From Sediminibacterium sp. (GTDB taxonomy: Bacteria > Bacteroidota > Bacteroidia > Chitinophagales > Chitinophagaceae), in the NCBI GenBank assembly GCA_030158665.1, contig JAOASM010000011.1, positions 1 through 64,000 of the forward strand: 64,000 nucleotides of DNA, given 5' to 3'. Both the position numbers and the translations under genes were made by a program. Positions within the stretch are counted from its first letter, which is position 1; the number at the start of each line of letters is the position of its first letter. The notes beneath the pieces were generated by a model. That model was not told the origin of the DNA. It was given only the letters and a program-made list of their open reading frames with translations, and searched no databases. This document shows positions 17,554 to 26,164 of the stretch, one piece after another.

Positions 17554-18348
17554 ATGAATAGAATCATCTTATTATTTTGCCTGGTTTTGAGCTTGAGTGC
17601 TTGTACTTCAAAGTTCCAAAAAGTGTTGAAGAACAAGGACACGGACTATAAAGTTAAAATGGCAGAACAATACTATGCTGAAAAAAAGTACAGTAATGCA
17701 CAACAGCTCTTTGAATCAGTGATTCAATTCGTAAAGGGAACACCTCGTTATGAGGAATTGTATTTGATGTATGCCAATTCTTATTATTACGATAAGGATT
17801 ATGAGAATGCAGAAAATATATACAAAACCTTTATGGAGTATTTCCCTAATTCTACAAAAATAGAAGAGGTGGAGTACATGAGAGCGTATACGTATTATAA
17901 GCGTTCACCAAAAGCTGAATTAGATCAAACAACCACCAATAGAGCGATGCAATTAATGCAATCTTTTATTGATGCACATCCAACTAGTACAAAAGTTAAG
18001 GAGGCCACAGAAGTGATAGATGCATGTAGAGCGAAATTGGAACTAAAGGATTATAAAACGGCTACATTGTACTATGAGCTTGCGATGTATCGTGCTGCTG
18101 CTATTTCTTATGGTTTATTATCTGATTATTTTCCAGATTCTAAACAAGCTGATAAATACAAGTTGTTGACTTTGAAATCTTATTTCAAGTTTGCAGAAAA
18201 TAGTTTTATTGACAAGCAAAAAGAGCGTTTTGAAAAAGTGATTGTGGAATACAATGATTTTGTAGATAGATATAGCGACAGTCCATTAATGACTGAGGCA
18301 AAAAAGATAAAGAAACAAACTGATCAATATTTAAATAATATAAAATGA
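17554..18348 (+). CDS. bamD: Outer membrane assembly lipoprotein BamD
   Basis: Lipoprotein of the BAM complex, which inserts beta-barrel proteins into the outer membrane. It is 264 aa from the ATG at 17554. The signal peptide ends in the lipobox LSAC, with the lipidated Cys near residue 18. The mature protein is built of TPR-like helical repeats (YYAEKKYSNAQQLFESVI, YYDKDYENAENIYKTFMEYF, PNSTKIEEVEYMRAYTYYKR). The last four bases overlap the start of rpoZ (ATGA), so the two genes are probably co-transcribed. An in-frame TTG 12 bases upstream overlaps the promoter element and is less likely. Confidence 0.92.
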   Translation: MNRIILLFCLVLSLSACTSKFQKVLKNKDTDYKVKMAEQYYAEKKYSNAQQLFESVIQFVKGTPRYEELYLMYANSYYYDKDYENAENIYKTFMEYFPNSTKIEEVEYMRAYTYYKRSPKAELDQTTTNRAMQLMQSFIDAHPTSTKVKEATEVIDACRAKLELKDYKTATLYYELAMYRAAAISYGLLSDYFPDSKQADKYKLLTLKSYFKFAENSFIDKQKERFEKVIVEYNDFVDRYSDSPLMTEAKKIKKQTDQYLNNIK

Positions 18349-18689
18349 GTAAATTAAGAAGACATATGGGTGCTAACACACCTGCTGTTGTAGAAACAAA
18401 AAGTTTGAAAGCGTTGAAAGCAAAGACTGGTAATTTATATGAGTCTATTTCTATTATTGCTAAAAGAGCGAATCAAATTAACATCTCTATCAGAGAAGAG
18501 TTACATTCTAAATTAGAAGAATTTGCAAGTCATACAGATAGCTTGGAAGAAATTCATGAGAATAAAGAGCAAATCGAAATCTCTAAAGCTTATGAGCGTA
18601 TGCCAAATCCAGCTATTTTAGCAACAGCTGAATTCATTGATGACAAAATTTATCATCGTAAGAACGAGGAAGCAGATTTATTCCGTTAA
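18345..18689 (+). CDS. rpoZ: RNA polymerase omega subunit (Bacteroidota RpoZ family)
   Basis: Omega subunit assists folding and assembly of RNA polymerase. It is 114 aa and belongs to the divergent Bacteroidota omega family: the segment GNLYESISIIAKRANQINIS (about residues 29-48) corresponds to the RpoZ core that contacts beta-prime. The C-terminal PNPAILATAEFIDDKIYHRK is typical of this lineage. It overlaps the bamD stop by four bases, the usual bamD-rpoZ pairing, and is followed by a strong terminator. Confidence 0.88.
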   Translation: MSKLRRHMGANTPAVVETKSLKALKAKTGNLYESISIIAKRANQINISIREELHSKLEEFASHTDSLEEIHENKEQIEISKAYERMPNPAILATAEFIDDKIYHRKNEEADLFR

Positions 18690-18710
18690 TCTCGATTAAG
18701 TAATGATATA

Positions 18711-18740
18711 AAACGTCCCGAAGTTTCGGGACGTTTTTGT
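18711..18740 (+). terminator. Rho-independent terminator after rpoZ
   Basis: AAACGTCCCGAA (18711-18722) pairs with TTCGGGACGTTT (18725-18736), and the T-run continues to 18738. It separates bamD-rpoZ from the DUF4835 gene. Confidence 0.92.
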
Positions 18741-18765
18741 ATTTTAGGGTATAAAACAAATAGGC

Positions 18766-19689
18766 ATGTTTTTAAGAAAAGTGGTATTCATTTTATGTTG
18801 TTTTTTTGCCTTTCAAAATTTGAAAGGACAAGAGCTTGCAGCTGTTGTAAGCTTACAAACCAATAAGGTGGACAATCAAGTGGATCCTAAAATATTTGTT
18901 CAACTTCAAACACAATTAAAAGATTTTATCAACCAACGTAAATGGACTTCAGATCTATTTACACAAGAAGAGAAAATAGATTGCAGTTTTTATATAACTA
19001 TTGAGTCTGTGGTGTCGCCTGGTGTATACAATGCTAAATTAAGTATTGTGGCCAACCGACCTGTTTATCGCGCCAATTATACTACGCCTTTATTGAATAT
19101 GCAAGACGCTAATTTTACGTTTAAATATCAGTTAGGTCAGCCTATTGAATTCAACGAGAACAACGTAGCTAGAACCGATGCATTAGAAGCAAATTTAACA
19201 GCTACATTGGCCTATTATGTCTATATTATTTTAGGATTGGATTATGACTCTTTTTCAAAAAATGGAGGAGCTCCTTATTTTAGTAAAGCTTTAAATATAG
19301 TGTACAATGCGCCTGATGGATCTGGAATTAGTGGATGGAAATCTTATGACGGCCAACGCAATCGATTTATTTTAATCGATAATCTAACTAAAAGTGGATA
19401 CGATAAGTTGCATGAAATCAGCTTCAACTATTATAGAAAAGGAATAGATCAATTGGTAGAACAGCCTGAGCAAGCTAAAGTTGCTATCATCAATGCATTA
19501 ATGAGTTTACAAGAATTAAATGAGGAAAATGTTAATTCCATGGCCATATCTATTTTTATGCAGGGAAGAGTTGCTGAATTAGTCGGGTTGTTTTCAGATG
19601 CAGATAGGGCCACAAAAAAACAATTGATGACTACACTGTCGGCAATTGATATTGCAAACATCAATAAGTATAAAGCATATTTTGAATGA
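18766..19689 (+). CDS. DUF4835 family secreted protein (PorD-like)
   Basis: Periplasmic or outer-membrane-associated protein of unknown mechanism. It is 307 aa with a signal peptide (about residues 1-21, ending LKGQ). Family features are the early LQTQLKDFINQRKWT, the RPVYRANYTTPLLN segment and the central LAYYVYIILGLDYDSFS. This family is linked to type IX secretion in some annotation schemes under the name PorD; I cannot confirm that role here. It lies downstream of bamD-rpoZ, but coaBC, which often separates them in Bacteroidota, is absent. It overlaps the next gene by four bases. Confidence 0.82.
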   Translation: MFLRKVVFILCCFFAFQNLKGQELAAVVSLQTNKVDNQVDPKIFVQLQTQLKDFINQRKWTSDLFTQEEKIDCSFYITIESVVSPGVYNAKLSIVANRPVYRANYTTPLLNMQDANFTFKYQLGQPIEFNENNVARTDALEANLTATLAYYVYIILGLDYDSFSKNGGAPYFSKALNIVYNAPDGSGISGWKSYDGQRNRFILIDNLTKSGYDKLHEISFNYYRKGIDQLVEQPEQAKVAIINALMSLQELNEENVNSMAISIFMQGRVAELVGLFSDADRATKKQLMTTLSAIDIANINKYKAYFE

Positions 19690-20030
19690 AAAAAATAATC
19701 ATTATAGGGGTTTTATTTCTTGCTGCATGTGCTTCTAAGCAATCAGAAAAAGAATTGCTTTTACCTATCGCAACCATGCAAAAAACGGTATGGCAATTGA
19801 TGCAGGTAGATGAGTACCTTTCAAGACAGGTTCAGACCGACACAACGATACAGCCTGCTTTAGAGAAAGCTAAATATTATCAACGCGTATTCAATTTAAA
19901 CAAAGTAGATCGAAATCGATTTTATACCACAATGGAGTATTTAGATAAGCACCCTGTGGAATTAAAGGAATTGATGGATTCCGTTGAGGCATTATCGAAA
20001 AGAGAAAAATTAGAGCTTATAAAGCACTAA
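19686..20030 (+). CDS. Small lipoprotein, DUF4296-like
   Basis: Predicted lipoprotein of 114 aa. The N-terminus is a short hydrophobic stretch ending in the lipobox LAAC (Cys near residue 15). The rest is a helical domain with the pattern LMQVDEYLSRQV, then KAKYYQRVFNLNKVDRNRFYTTMEYLDKHP, shown here in two parts of one segment; this matches what I recall of the DUF4296 family. Function unknown. It overlaps the DUF4835 stop by four bases, so the two are probably co-translated and may act together at the envelope. Confidence 0.7.
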   Translation: MKKIIIIGVLFLAACASKQSEKELLLPIATMQKTVWQLMQVDEYLSRQVQTDTTIQPALEKAKYYQRVFNLNKVDRNRFYTTMEYLDKHPVELKELMDSVEALSKREKLELIKH

Positions 20031-20103
20031 TTCTACTTAAAAAAATGGAGGTCTCAATAAACACTTTTACTTTTGATTTGTTAAACTATTAAAATATATA
20101 ACT

Positions 20104-20577
20104 ATGCCAATTTCAATCGGACAAAACGCCCCAGATTTCACTTTATTTGATACGGATAAAAACCCAGTTCATTTAGCAGATGCTAAAGGAAAGAATGTAG
20201 TGCTTTTATTTTTCCCACTTGCATTTACTGGTGTTTGTACTGCTGAACTTTGTAGTGTAAGAGACAATATCGCAGCTTATAATTCAACCAATGCACAAGT
20301 TTATGGCATCTCTGTTGATTCATTATTTGCTTTAGGCAAATTCAAAGAAGAGCAAAAATTAAATTTCCCTTTATTAAGCGATTTCAATAAAGCTGCAGCA
20401 ACAGCATTTGATGTATTGTATGATACATTCCCTGCTTTTGAAATGCAAGGCGTGAGCAAGAGAGCAGCATTTGTAATTGATGCAAATGGAGTAGTGCAAT
20501 ATGCAGAAGTTTGTCCTACACCTGGAGACTTACCTAATTTTGAAGCGATTCAAACAACTTTAAACAAGTTAAACTGA
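20104..20577 (+). CDS. Thiol peroxidase of the AhpC/TSA (peroxiredoxin) family
   Basis: Reduces hydrogen peroxide and organic peroxides by cysteine chemistry. It is 157 aa. The thioredoxin-like fold starts with IGQNAPDFTLFDTD; the peroxidatic Cys lies in the motif FPLAFTGVCTAELC (about residues 37-50), with a second Cys four residues later. The size and the GVCTAELC motif suggest the AhpE/BCP side of the family. A later Cys sits in AEVCPTPGD. It stands alone with its own terminator. Confidence 0.88.
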   Translation: MPISIGQNAPDFTLFDTDKNPVHLADAKGKNVVLLFFPLAFTGVCTAELCSVRDNIAAYNSTNAQVYGISVDSLFALGKFKEEQKLNFPLLSDFNKAAATAFDVLYDTFPAFEMQGVSKRAAFVIDANGVVQYAEVCPTPGDLPNFEAIQTTLNKLN

Positions 20578-20612
20578 AATTTGAAGTCATGTTAATACAT
20601 GATTTAATAAAT

Positions 20613-20646
20613 AAAAAATGCCTCCAAAATTTGGAGGCATTTTTTA
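20613..20646. terminator. Bidirectional terminator between peroxidase and rlmI-like genes
   Basis: AAAAATGCCTCCAAA (20614-20628) pairs with TTTGGAGGCATTTTT (20630-20644). The A-run and T-run make it work in both directions between two convergent genes. Confidence 0.9.
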
Positions 20647-20671
20647 TTGGAATAAGTTTTGGATCTTAGGG

Positions 20672-21847
20672 CTATCTATCACAAACCTCAACAATCAAGA
20701 ATTTTAAATAATGTGTATTCTCCATGCCCCATATAATAGGGTGGTCGCTTGATTGCGTTTGGTAGGTTACTTGTCTAATCCTTTTCTTGGCATCTTTAGC
20801 GGCCATATAGATGGTGTCTAAGAACAACTCTGGATTGACTAAGTTGGTACAACTTGAGGTAACTAAGAAGCCCCCATTGTTGATCATTTTCATCCCCCTT
20901 AAATTAATCTCTTTATATCCTGTGACTGCTTTTTCAATGCTGCTTCTGTTTTTTGTAAATGCGGGTGGATCCAACATAACCACATCATATTTTCTGCCTT
21001 CTTTGCCCCAATTTTTTAAGACATCAAAAGCATTCATTGCTTCAAATTTTACAATATGATCCAATTGATTCAATGCAGCGTTTTTGTTGGCTTGAGCAAC
21101 TGCATTTTCAGAAATGTCAATTCCCAATACTGATTTTGCGCCATAATGTGCAGCATGAATTTCAAAAGTCCCGGTATAGGTAAAGGCCCCTAATACATCT
21201 GCACCTTTTACAATATGTTCAATAGCTCGACGATTATCCTGCTGGTCTAAAAAATAACCTGTTTTTTGTCCATGCTCAATGTCCACATAAAATTGTAAAC
21301 CGTTCTCACGTATAATAATTTCAGTTGGAAATGGATCGGATAAGAAATCTTTCTTTTGTTCAAGTCCTTCTAGTTCTCTAACAGGTACATCGTTTCTTTC
21401 ATAAATACCTTTTGGTTTAAAGATGGTATTGATGGCATCCACAATCGCAGTTTTCCATTGTTCAATGCCCAATGACAGCGTTTGTAAAACAAAATAATCA
21501 TTGAACTTATCTATGATCAATGCAGGTAAACCATCCGCTTCACCAAAAACCAATCTACAATTTTCGGTATAGCCCAATTGTTGTCTATAGGCCCAAGCTT
21601 CACTTATTTTTTGATGAAAAAATCCAGCATCAATTGGTTCTCTTTTTCGAGTTAGTAATCGAATAATGATTTGCGACCCTGGGTTGATATAACCACGTCC
21701 AGCTAATTGACCATCAAAATAGTATACTTCCACAATATCCCCTGGGGAAACTGTGCCAGCGATACGATCAACTTCGTTGTTATAAATCCATGGGTGGCCC
21801 ATGGCAATCCTAGGGGTAATGCGCTTATTTAGGTAAACCTTTGTCAT
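20672..21847 (-). CDS. rlmI: RlmI-like 23S rRNA (cytosine-5)-methyltransferase
   Basis: Predicted SAM-dependent methyltransferase with an N-terminal PUA RNA-binding domain (residues 1-80: RITPRIAMGHPWIYNNEVDR and PGSQIIIRLLT) and a C-terminal class I methyltransferase domain. The SAM-binding loop is VLGAFTYTGTFEIHAA, the acidic residue follows in LGIDISENA, and the catalytic-type motif is MLDPPAF; a conserved Cys sits in TSSCTNL. It is 391 aa, as expected for RlmI/YccW (396 aa in E. coli). The exact target base is inferred from the family. A -7 promoter element ends four bases before its start codon. Confidence 0.88.
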   Translation of the reverse strand: MTKVYLNKRITPRIAMGHPWIYNNEVDRIAGTVSPGDIVEVYYFDGQLAGRGYINPGSQIIIRLLTRKREPIDAGFFHQKISEAWAYRQQLGYTENCRLVFGEADGLPALIIDKFNDYFVLQTLSLGIEQWKTAIVDAINTIFKPKGIYERNDVPVRELEGLEQKKDFLSDPFPTEIIIRENGLQFYVDIEHGQKTGYFLDQQDNRRAIEHIVKGADVLGAFTYTGTFEIHAAHYGAKSVLGIDISENAVAQANKNAALNQLDHIVKFEAMNAFDVLKNWGKEGRKYDVVMLDPPAFTKNRSSIEKAVTGYKEINLRGMKMINNGGFLVTSSCTNLVNPELFLDTIYMAAKDAKKRIRQVTYQTQSSDHPIIWGMENTHYLKFLIVEVCDR

Positions 21848-21851
21848 TTGG

Positions 21852-21859
21852 CAAAGATA
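21852..21859 (-). promoter_or_regulatory. -7 element of the rlmI-like gene, abutting the start codon
   Basis: On the minus strand TAtcTTTG ends four bases before the ATG (CCAA between them). No good TTTG is seen about 20 bases further upstream. If active, the mRNA would be leaderless. Confidence 0.45.
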
Positions 21860-21909
21860 GGGACAGATTGAGTGACAACTTGTTCATTTTAAGCCCCTTT
21901 TATGTCAAT

Positions 21910-21941
21910 TTTGCTCTTTTATTGCTTTGGCAATATATTTG
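21910..21941 (+). promoter_or_regulatory. Promoter of grpE-dnaJ
   Basis: TTTG (21910-21913) and TAtaTTTG (21934-21941) are separated by exactly 20 bases, followed by GC. The -7 element ends 27 bases before the grpE ATG. This is one of the cleanest matches to the Bacteroidota promoter consensus in the window. No CIRCE inverted repeat is seen near it. Confidence 0.78.
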
Positions 21942-21968
21942 CGTGCAATAGAATACAATTAGTCAATT

Positions 21969-22508
21969 ATGGAAGAAAAAGAGCAATTAGGTCAAGAATC
22001 AATCGTAGATACAGAAAATGGAGCCCAAACAGCCCCAGAAACAGAGGAAGCACCTTTGAGTGAATTAGATCAATTAAAGGCGGATTTGGCAGACCAAAAG
22101 GACAAATATTTGCGTTTAATGGCAGAATTTGAAAACTTCAAAAGAAGAACTGCTAAAGAACGCGTGGATTTGATCCAAACTGCTGGTAAAGATGTGATAG
22201 TGTCCCTTTTAGACGTGATGGATGACTGCGATCGTGCTGAAAAGCAATTAAACGGTTCTGATGATATCGCTGTTCAAAAAGAAGGCATCCAATTGGTATT
22301 CAATAAAATCAGAGCAACACTTCATGCAAAAGGTTTGAAAGCAATGGAAAGTATTGATCAAGCATTTGATGTTGAGTTACATGAAGCGATTACGGAAGTG
22401 CCTGTTCCTGATGCATCCAAAAAAGGCAAGGTAATTGATGAAGTTACTAAGGGATATTATTTAAATGATAAGATTATTCGTTTTGCAAAAGTGGTGGTAG
22501 GCAAATAA
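21969..22508 (+). CDS. grpE: Nucleotide exchange factor GrpE
   Basis: Releases ADP from DnaK in the Hsp70 cycle. It is 179 aa. An acidic disordered N-terminus (about residues 1-40) is followed by the long dimerising helix ([20 protein letters not shown]) and the C-terminal beta domain with [18 protein letters not shown] and [19 protein letters not shown]. It is in an operon with dnaJ, ten bases away. dnaK is not in this window. Confidence 0.97.
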   Translation: MEEKEQLGQESIVDTENGAQTAPETEEAPLSELDQLKADLADQKDKYLRLMAEFENFKRRTAKERVDLIQTAGKDVIVSLLDVMDDCDRAEKQLNGSDDIAVQKEGIQLVFNKIRATLHAKGLKAMESIDQAFDVELHEAITEVPVPDASKKGKVIDEVTKGYYLNDKIIRFAKVVVGK

Positions 22509-22518
22509 ACAAAGCATT

Positions 22519-23688
22519 ATGTCAAAAAGAGATTTTTACGAAATATTAGGTGTGAGCAAGTCTGCTTCTGCAGATGAAATTAAAAAGGCCTACCGTAAAG
22601 TTGCGATGCAATTTCACCCGGATAGAAATCCAGGAGACAAGGCAGCTGAAGAAAAATTTAAAGAAGCCGCTGAAGCATATGAAATATTAAGTGATGCGGA
22701 TAAGAAGGCAAAATATGATCGTTTTGGTCATCAAGCATTTGGTCCTGGAACTGGAGGTGGAAACGGAGGATATGGCGGTGGCATGGATATGAATGATATC
22801 TTTAGCCAATTTGGAGATGTGTTTGGTGATGATATGTTTGGTGGTTTTTTTGGCGGCGGACAAAGCCGTTCAAGAGGTGGTGCGAAAGCGAGAGGCCAAA
22901 GAGGAAGCAACTTAAGAATCAAATTAAAATTAAATTTCGAAGAAATTGCCAATGGCGTAAACAAACAAGTTAAAGTTAAGAAGCATGTGCTTTGTACTAC
23001 TTGTGGTGGCAATGGAGCAAAAGATAAATCAAGTATCCAAACTTGTGGAACTTGTAAAGGTTCTGGACAAGTAAGGAAAGTAACCAACACTTTCTTAGGT
23101 CAAATGCAAACTGTAAATACCTGTCCTACATGTAATGGAGAAGGAAGTACGGTGACTGCAAAATGTAATGCATGTAAGGGCGAGGGAAGGGTTTATGGAG
23201 AGGAAACAATTTCAATCGATATCCCAGCTGGTGTACAAGACGGCATGCAATTGAGCATGTCTGGCAAAGGTAATGCGGGTGAGCGTGGTGGATCTGCCGG
23301 AGACTTAATCATTATGATAGAGGAAGAGCCACATGAGTTTTTGCATAGAGATGGACTAAATGTTGCTTTTGATTTATACATTACTATCCCTGACGCCATT
23401 TTTGGAACAAGTGTAGAAGTGCCAACCATTGATGGCCGAGCTAAAATTAAAATACCAGCTGGCACACAGAGTGGAAAAATATTTAGATTAAAAGGAAAAG
23501 GTTTTCCAGAAGTTCAAGGTTATGCGAAAGGGGATCAATTGATTCATGTAAATATTTGGACACCTCAAGAAGTGAGTGAGGAAGAAAAAATTGCATTGGA
23601 AAAAATGCAAGAAAGTGAAAACTTTAAACCTAAGCCTGTAAAAGGTGATAAAAGTTTTTACGATAAAGTAAAAGAAGCTTTTAAATAA
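22519..23688 (+). CDS. dnaJ: Chaperone protein DnaJ
   Basis: Hsp40 co-chaperone that delivers substrates to DnaK and stimulates its ATPase. It is 389 aa. Order of domains: J domain (residues 4-68) with the HPD triad in [10 protein letters not shown]; Gly/Phe-rich linker (about 72-130, rich in GGG and FGG); four CXXCXGXG zinc repeats ([32 protein letters not shown]; about 158-230); and the C-terminal substrate-binding domain with FRLKGKGFP. This is a full-length class A DnaJ. Confidence 0.98.
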   Translation: MSKRDFYEILGVSKSASADEIKKAYRKVAMQFHPDRNPGDKAAEEKFKEAAEAYEILSDADKKAKYDRFGHQAFGPGTGGGNGGYGGGMDMNDIFSQFGDVFGDDMFGGFFGGGQSRSRGGAKARGQRGSNLRIKLKLNFEEIANGVNKQVKVKKHVLCTTCGGNGAKDKSSIQTCGTCKGSGQVRKVTNTFLGQMQTVNTCPTCNGEGSTVTAKCNACKGEGRVYGEETISIDIPAGVQDGMQLSMSGKGNAGERGGSAGDLIIMIEEEPHEFLHRDGLNVAFDLYITIPDAIFGTSVEVPTIDGRAKIKIPAGTQSGKIFRLKGKGFPEVQGYAKGDQLIHVNIWTPQEVSEEEKIALEKMQESENFKPKPVKGDKSFYDKVKEAFK

Positions 23689-23700
23689 GATTTAAGATAC

Positions 23701-23734
23701 AAAAAGGGACAATGTTAATTGTCCCTTTTTTTTA
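23701..23734. terminator. Bidirectional terminator between dnaJ and hpt
   Basis: AAAAGGGACAAT and ATTGTCCCTTTT form a perfect stem around GTTA, flanked by an A-run and a T-run. It serves dnaJ on plus and hpt on minus. Its right end overlaps the hpt stop codon. Confidence 0.9.
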
Positions 23735-24268
23735 TGCTTGTAACTGATAAATGTCTTTACTATTTCTACCCAAGCCATCATAATCTAGGCCATAGCCCAC
23801 TACGAATTTGTTAGGTATTTCAAAACAAGCGTAGTCAATTTTTACTGGATATTGCAATGCTTCTTTCTTGTCAAGCAAAACTGCAATTTTCACCGATGCA
23901 GGTTGCATACTATCTAATTGAGGCAAATAGTGGTGTAATGTCTTACCTGTATCAATGATGTCTTCTAAGATAATGATATGTCTATCTTTTACATTGGTGT
24001 CTAAACCAATAGCAGTAATGACGTTGCCCGTTGAGCTTGTCCCTTTATAAGAAGCTAATTTAATAAAGCTTACTTCTGCTTCAATTGTGATTTGCTTGAA
24101 TAGATCTGCAGTGAATAAGAAAGAGCCATTTAGGATCGATAAAAATAGAGGACGTTTGCCTTCATAATCTTTATTTAATTGTGCTGCTAATGCTGTGATT
24201 TTTGCTTGAATTGCCGCTTCTTCTAAATAGGGTACAAAAGTTTTATCTAAAACTTGGATGGTTGACAT
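23732..24268 (-). CDS. hpt: Hypoxanthine phosphoribosyltransferase
   Basis: Purine salvage: transfers ribose-5-phosphate from PRPP to hypoxanthine (and guanine). It is 178 aa. The PRPP-binding loop is ILEDIIDTGKTL (about residues 94-105). Other type I PRTase features are SILNGSFLFTADLFKQI and the base-contacting C-terminal KFVVGYGLDYDGLGRN. It is the last gene of a four-gene minus-strand operon, 21 bases after the glucosaminidase gene. Confidence 0.95.
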   Translation of the reverse strand: MSTIQVLDKTFVPYLEEAAIQAKITALAAQLNKDYEGKRPLFLSILNGSFLFTADLFKQITIEAEVSFIKLASYKGTSSTGNVITAIGLDTNVKDRHIIILEDIIDTGKTLHHYLPQLDSMQPASVKIAVLLDKKEALQYPVKIDYACFEIPNKFVVGYGLDYDGLGRNSKDIYQLQA

Positions 24269-24289
24269 GTAATATTTATTTGGAGTGAA

Positions 24290-25513
24290 TTAATTATTTT
24301 TTTTGTTAAACAGGAGCGTATTGTCTTTTTTAATACTAGGACTATTGTCTTTTGATTTAAATAGAAGCACCTGCGTACCTTCTTTTACAATACCTGTTAG
24401 TGTAGGATTATACATTTTTAAAAGGCTAAGTTGAATGCCTTCAAGCTGACTTATTTCATGTAAAGTAGTATTGTATTTAACGATATGAAAAGAGGTTGCA
24501 CCCTCTTTCTTTTTTGGTGCAAGGAAAATAAGTTGATCTCTATCTAAAAGAATTGATTCTTTTATTTCATTGTATTCAAATAGCTTATACAATGGCACAT
24601 TGTACTTGATTGCAATTTCCACAAAAGACATATTTGCTTTTCCAAGCATCACTGGCACTTGATTGATTCTGAATCTTCCTTCTGGATAATTGTATTTAGG
24701 TTGAGTAGGTTCTGTTGGATGTATAACAGTAGTTGTATCAGTCCTTACTGATTCTTTTGGTGAAGCTTGAACGGGAGTAATCACTTCCTTTTTGATTGTA
24801 TCTGCTTGTACAGTTGGTAATTGTTTTGTAGGTACTGGCGTTAAATTACTTGCAGTAGTCACTTGAGAAATGCCTGCAGGTTTATTCAAACTTTTCACTT
24901 CAGTTTCTACAACTTTGATAGTATCAGAAGGTGTCTTGTTTACGGGCGTATCAGCAAGCACCTTGGTGCTTGCTTCTTCTTCCTCATCGATTTCGTTTGC
25001 AAGCTCTGGAAAATTGTATTGTGCTAATTCGTAATCATCAATGATTTTCAATAATTTTTTTGGGTAGTCGGGGGCAGTAGCATAGCCGGCTTTCTTTAGT
25101 CCATAAGCCCAAGCGGTATCGTCAACTGGATCTAATAAAAATAGGTCTACATAGTTTGGGCGATTTTTTAAAAAGTTGGAGTGGTCTTTAAAGGACAATT
25201 CTGCTGCGTCATAAGCTCTAAAACATTCTTGTTTGGCATCGTCATCTTGATAAGCTTTGGCACCTGTCCAATCTGATTTACATTTAATGCCAAAATGGTT
25301 ATTGTGGTTTTTAGCAAGATTGCTTTCTCCGCTATTGGATTCAACAATGGCCTGGGCAAGGGTGATTGAAGCGGGTATGCCGGTTCGTTTCATTTCCTTC
25401 ATAGCAATAGCTTTATATTGCTCAATATAAGCAAGCGTAATTTTATTGTTTTGTGCCCAACCATTATAGGTGGTTGTACATAAAATCAAAATAAGGAGTA
25501 GGGTTTGCTTCAT
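24290..25513 (-). CDS. Secreted glucosaminidase-domain protein with C-terminal LysM
   Basis: Predicted peptidoglycan hydrolase of the GH73-type glucosaminidase family. It is 407 aa. A signal peptide (residues 1-20, ending GWAQ) precedes the catalytic domain (about 25-170): TGIPASITLAQAIVESNSG contains the likely catalytic Glu, then NHFGIKCKSDWTG and a later SFKDHSNFLKNRPNY. A Thr/Pro/Lys-rich linker (about 180-275) leads to LysM-like segments at the C-terminus (FVEIAIKYNVPLYKLFEYN, then FHIVKYNTTLHEISQLEGI), which bind peptidoglycan. It abuts the methyltransferase gene by one base. Confidence 0.9.
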   Translation of the reverse strand: MKQTLLLILILCTTTYNGWAQNNKITLAYIEQYKAIAMKEMKRTGIPASITLAQAIVESNSGESNLAKNHNNHFGIKCKSDWTGAKAYQDDDAKQECFRAYDAAELSFKDHSNFLKNRPNYVDLFLLDPVDDTAWAYGLKKAGYATAPDYPKKLLKIIDDYELAQYNFPELANEIDEEEEASTKVLADTPVNKTPSDTIKVVETEVKSLNKPAGISQVTTASNLTPVPTKQLPTVQADTIKKEVITPVQASPKESVRTDTTTVIHPTEPTQPKYNYPEGRFRINQVPVMLGKANMSFVEIAIKYNVPLYKLFEYNEIKESILLDRDQLIFLAPKKKEGATSFHIVKYNTTLHEISQLEGIQLSLLKMYNPTLTGIVKEGTQVLLFKSKDNSPSIKKDNTLLFNKKNN

Positions 25514-25514
25514 A

Positions 25515-26153
25515 TTATTTTTTTCTAATCAATGTTAAACCGTCTCTAACGGTTAACATTACTTTTTCAATTCCTTTGTGTTGTAAAATGTATTCGTTGA
25601 ATGCATGTATCGCTATTGCATTTTTGCCTGTTATCTTTTCTTCAAATACTTGCCCGTGAAATAAAACATTGTCAGCAATGATCACACCTTTGTCTGATAA
25701 CATAGGTAATACTAAATTGACATAATCGATGTATCCAGTTTTATCTGCGTCAATAAAAACTAAGTCCCACTGTTTTGTTAGGGTAGGCAAAATGGCCTTG
25801 GCGTCCCCAACATGTGATATAATTTGATGACTTTTTGTACTAGCATCAAAATGCGCTCTTGCAGATGCGGCATCTTCAGATCTAAGTTCAATGGTGTCTA
25901 TACTTCCTGTGGCATTTAATCCCTCAGCTAAGCAGAGTGTACTAAAACCAGTAAACGTACCAATTTCTAAAATAAATTGTGGTGCCAATAGCTTACTAAA
26001 AAAGCTAAGAAAGCCTCCCTGGTTCCAATTGCTTTGTAAATGCGCATGAGGGTGGACTAGCTTAGTTTGCTCATACATCGGCCTTAAATAGGCTGGTGTG
26101 GCGTCACTAAACTGCTCTACATAGTCATTGGCAGCAGGTTGAATAAAATCCAT
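25515..26153 (-). CDS. O-methyltransferase (SAM-dependent, class I)
   Basis: Methyltransferase of the Methyltransf_3 (catechol/caffeoyl-CoA type) family; substrate unknown. It is 212 aa. SAM-binding motif I is ILEIGTFTGFSTLCLAEGL (about residues 60-78), with the acidic motif IELRSED after it. The metal-binding Asp lies in LVFIDADKTGYIDY, and IIADNVLFHGQV is the next conserved segment. It sits in a minus-strand operon with a symporter upstream (11 bases) and a glucosaminidase downstream. Confidence 0.9.
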   Translation of the reverse strand: MDFIQPAANDYVEQFSDATPAYLRPMYEQTKLVHPHAHLQSNWNQGGFLSFFSKLLAPQFILEIGTFTGFSTLCLAEGLNATGSIDTIELRSEDAASARAHFDASTKSHQIISHVGDAKAILPTLTKQWDLVFIDADKTGYIDYVNLVLPMLSDKGVIIADNVLFHGQVFEEKITGKNAIAIHAFNEYILQHKGIEKVMLTVRDGLTLIRKK

Positions 26154-26164
26154 GCTGCAAATGT

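Noticed and set aside
21848..21968. CIRCE or similar heat-shock operator upstream of grpE
   Set aside because: No TTAGCACTC-N9-GAGTGCTAA-like inverted repeat is present; only a housekeeping-type promoter is seen.
22731..23465. Two open frames opposite dnaJ
   Set aside because: They are Pro/Ser-rich shadows of the Gly-rich and zinc-repeat regions of dnaJ.
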